The translations under genes were made by a program, and so were the position numbers. Under the pieces are notes generated by a model. It was not told the DNA's origin, did not search any database, and saw only the letters and a list, made by a program, of their open reading frames with translations. From Rhizobiaceae bacterium (lineage in GTDB: Bacteria; Pseudomonadota; Alphaproteobacteria; Rhizobiales; Rhizobiaceae), in NCBI GenBank assembly GCA_004299545.1, contig SCRB01000130.1:1-7990 (forward strand): a stretch of DNA of 7,990 bases, given 5' to 3'. Positions 6,166 to 7,990 of this stretch are shown in pieces (the stretch's first letter is position 1; each line of letters starts with the position of its first letter).

Positions 6166-6799
6166 GCGCGCCGAGAAGCAGCTTCTGCTCGATGTCGCCC
6201 GAGCGCGAAGGCCCGGTGATGAGATTGACGGTCCGTGGCATATGGCGTTTGCCGTAGGCCTTGCGCACCTTGCCAAGCACGGTTTCGAGATCGCCGTCTA
6301 TGTCGCCCGCATCGACTATGACGATATGGTGCTCAGGCAGGAAGTTGACGGTCGTTGGGTTGTCCGGACCGGATGCCATCACCAGCGTTCCGCTTTCCGC
6401 CACGGCGCCGAAGGCATGGCTGACGCCTGCCTGGTCCTCCCCGTCGGACGCACCGGATTTCACCTGCAGCGCTTTTTGCTTCTGCCAGGGCATGGCGGCA
6501 AGACGCTGGTCCGCGCCCATGCGCACCGAAGACGGAAGATTATGCGAGCGCAGATATTCCGCCACTGCCTTCGGCACGTCGGCCCCTCCCTTGACGTGCC
6601 GAACGCTCGCGAAGACCTTCTCTGACATTGCCGAGAAGAGCGCGATACGGCCTTTCTGGTCGAGTTGCCCCCTTGCCGGGATGACGCCTTTCGGCGGTTT
6701 CGACAGTCTTCTCGCGACCGTCGCGGCCCGCGCCGCGTCGTCGGCACTGGCTCCCAGCGATTGGCGAATGCGGCCGAGGATCGCGTCGCGCCCGCTCAC
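6125..6799 (-). CDS. lutC: Lactate utilization protein LutC (LUD domain)
   Basis: LutC is one of three proteins (LutA, LutB, LutC) needed in many bacteria to oxidise L-lactate to pyruvate, as an iron-sulphur alternative to flavin lactate dehydrogenase. It is 224 residues long, the normal size for the YkgG/LldG family. It begins SGRDAILGRIRQSLG. The LUD-domain blocks are at the C-terminal half: GAVAESGTLV at 131-140, NFLPEHHIVIVDA at 152-164 and LITGPSRSGDIEQKLLLGAH at 193-212, followed by GPRAVHIIVV. It has no cysteines. The GTG start at 6799-6797 overlaps the lutB stop in GTGA, which implies translational coupling. An upstream open frame to 7135 is antisense or frame-shadow to lutB. Confidence 0.93.
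   Translation of the reverse strand: MSGRDAILGRIRQSLGASADDAARAATVARRLSKPPKGVIPARGQLDQKGRIALFSAMSEKVFASVRHVKGGADVPKAVAEYLRSHNLPSSVRMGADQRLAAMPWQKQKALQVKSGASDGEDQAGVSHAFGAVAESGTLVMASGPDNPTTVNFLPEHHIVIVDAGDIDGDLETVLGKVRKAYGKRHMPRTVNLITGPSRSGDIEQKLLLGAHGPRAVHIIVVGG
6796..6799 (-). promoter_or_regulatory. lutB-lutC translational coupling overlap (GTGA)
   Basis: Read on the minus strand, GTGA contains the GTG start of lutC (6799-6797) and the TGA stop of lutB (6798-6796). This 4-base overlap supports one operon and reinitiation by the same ribosome. Confidence 0.85.
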
Positions 6800-7990
6800 G
6801 GGACCACCTGCTGTTTGCGCACCTCGCGCTGGCGCCACTGCTGCTGAAAGGTGCGGCTCTCCGGCGCCGGCATGTCCCGGTATTTCGTCCAGCCGGAGGC
6901 GAAAGGTAGCTTGCGGAAACGGCCTTTCCTGCCACCGAAAAACGAAAGGAGCGGAATGCCGATGGAGGTCGCAAGCTGATAGAGCTTCGGCCGTCTTGCG
7001 AAAAAGGCCCACAGGCCAAGCCCGCTTCGATAAGTGACCGGATTGAGCCCGCGCTCGAATTCGCGTTCGCGCCAATGACGCATCATTTTCGGCAGCGGAA
7101 TGCGCATCGGGCAGACCGCCTCGCAGCGGCCGCAAAAGGTCGAGGCATTGGGCAGGTGGCCGGCTTTCTCGATGCCGATCAGCGCCGGCGTCACGACGGC
7201 GCCGATCGGCCCCGGATAGACCCAGCCATAGGCATGGCCGCCGATCTCTTGATAGACAGGGCAGTGGTTCATGCAGGCGCCGCAGCGGATGCAGCGCAGC
7301 ATGTCCTGGAACTCGGTGCCGAGCACGGCCGAGCGGCCATTGTCGAGCAGCACGACATGATATTCCTCCGGCCCGTCGAGGTCGCCCTTCCGCCGAGGGC
7401 CGGTCGAAAGCGTCGTATAGACGCTCATGTCCTGGCCCGTCGCCGAGCGCGCCAGGACGCGCAGGATCTGTGACACGTCCTCAAGCGTCGGCACGACCTT
7501 CTCGATCGATGCCAGCACGACGTGCACTTTCGGCAGGATCTGCGTCAGGTCGCCATTGCCCTCGTTGGTGACGATGATCGAGGAGCCCGTCTCCGCGACG
7601 AGGAAATTGGCGCCGGTGATGCCGACATCGGCGGAGAAATAGGCGGAGCGCAAGACACGCCTCGCCTCGCCGAGCAGCGCTTCGGGCTCCGACAGGTCGC
7701 GTGCCAGCGGCAGATGGTCATGCACCCGGCGAAAATCGGCCTCCACCTGCTCCTTGTTAAGGTGCACGGCCGGCGCGATGATATGGCTCGGATGTTCGCC
7801 GCGAAGCTGGATGATGTATTCGCCGAGATCGGTTTCGATCGGCTTGACGCCTTCCTTTTCGAGGAACTCGTTGAGCCCGATCTCCTCGGAAATCATCGAC
7901 TTGCCCTTGGTGACGGTGCGTGCACCGGACGAGCGGCAGATATCGAGGATGATGGCCCTCGCCTCCTCCGCGCTCTCGGTCCAGTGGACA
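6796..7990 (-). CDS. lutB: Lactate utilization iron-sulphur protein LutB, N-terminus cut by window edge
   Basis: LutB is the iron-sulphur subunit of the LutABC L-lactate oxidation system. Here 397 residues are visible; full-length members have about 470-480, so roughly 75-80 N-terminal residues lie beyond base 7990. The frame continues upstream of the Met at 7896 as VHWTESAEEARAIILDICRS and TVTKGKS, so that Met is internal. The LUD-type domain includes SAYFSADVGITGANFLVAET. Two iron-sulphur motifs follow: CIRCGACMNHCPVY (7293-7252) with four cysteines, and CGRCEAVCPMRIPLP (7134-7090) with three. A C-terminal extension with YRSGLGLWAFFARRP and FASGWTKYRDMP matches the domain common at the end of LutB. 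lutC follows with a 4-base overlap. lutA and any GntR/FadR-type regulator such as LutR or LldR, if present, would be to the right, outside the window. Confidence 0.95.
   Translation of the reverse strand, partial: VHWTESAEEARAIILDICRSSGARTVTKGKSMISEEIGLNEFLEKEGVKPIETDLGEYIIQLRGEHPSHIIAPAVHLNKEQVEADFRRVHDHLPLARDLSEPEALLGEARRVLRSAYFSADVGITGANFLVAETGSSIIVTNEGNGDLTQILPKVHVVLASIEKVVPTLEDVSQILRVLARSATGQDMSVYTTLSTGPRRKGDLDGPEEYHVVLLDNGRSAVLGTEFQDMLRCIRCGACMNHCPVYQEIGGHAYGWVYPGPIGAVVTPALIGIEKAGHLPNASTFCGRCEAVCPMRIPLPKMMRHWREREFERGLNPVTYRSGLGLWAFFARRPKLYQLATSIGIPLLSFFGGRKGRFRKLPFASGWTKYRDMPAPESRTFQQQWRQREVRKQQVVP

Noticed and set aside
6261..7037. A 258-codon plus-strand open frame opposite lutC and lutB
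   Set aside because: Both minus-strand genes have full family motifs; the antisense product is low-complexity Ser/Ala/Arg sequence without a domain.
6800..7135. A 112-codon N-terminal extension of LutC
   Set aside because: This part overlaps the conserved end of lutB in another frame. The GTG at 6799 starts exactly at the family N-terminus and couples to the lutB stop.

Overview
The window looks like chromosomal DNA of a high-GC alphaproteobacterium of the Rhizobiales/Hyphomicrobiales. The reasons are a hisS-hisZ gene pair with a rhizobial-style HisS, a double-hairpin intergenic repeat resembling the RIME elements of rhizobia, strong G/C preference at third codon positions, and rhizobial-looking RsmE, DedA and LutBC proteins. 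No tRNA, rRNA, insertion sequence, prophage or CRISPR array is visible. Coding density is high, and no stretch longer than about 300 bases lacks a gene.

Left part (1-1951, minus strand): the 5' end of hisZ, then an intergenic repeat with two inverted hairpin units, then complete hisS. Transcription runs right to left, so hisS lies upstream of hisZ and very probably of hisG outside the window. HisS carries an atypical, rare-codon segment at about residues 242-287. It is built around a palindrome and may be a small in-frame insertion.

Middle (2152-5386): a DedA-family membrane protein (plus) converges on and overlaps rsmE (minus). Next is an unnamed 215-residue protein (minus) with exactly four cysteines, in an arrangement resembling the zinc-binding N-domain of Ada. 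It is divergent from a class I glutamine amidotransferase of the GMP-synthase-like type (plus). After these come a possible minus-strand 46-codon CPKC reading frame and a 45-codon plus-strand gene that looks exported and leaves a mature peptide of about 16 residues.

Right part (5377-7990, minus strand): lutB (cut by the window edge) and lutC overlap by 4 bases and encode two parts of the LutABC L-lactate oxidation complex. A calcineurin-type metallophosphatase follows in the same direction, overlapping or abutting the end of lutC.

Most genes are standard housekeeping or metabolic genes. The parts that are less well described are the Ada-like four-cysteine protein, the micropeptide gene, the unusual HisS segment and the tentative zinc-ribbon frame.
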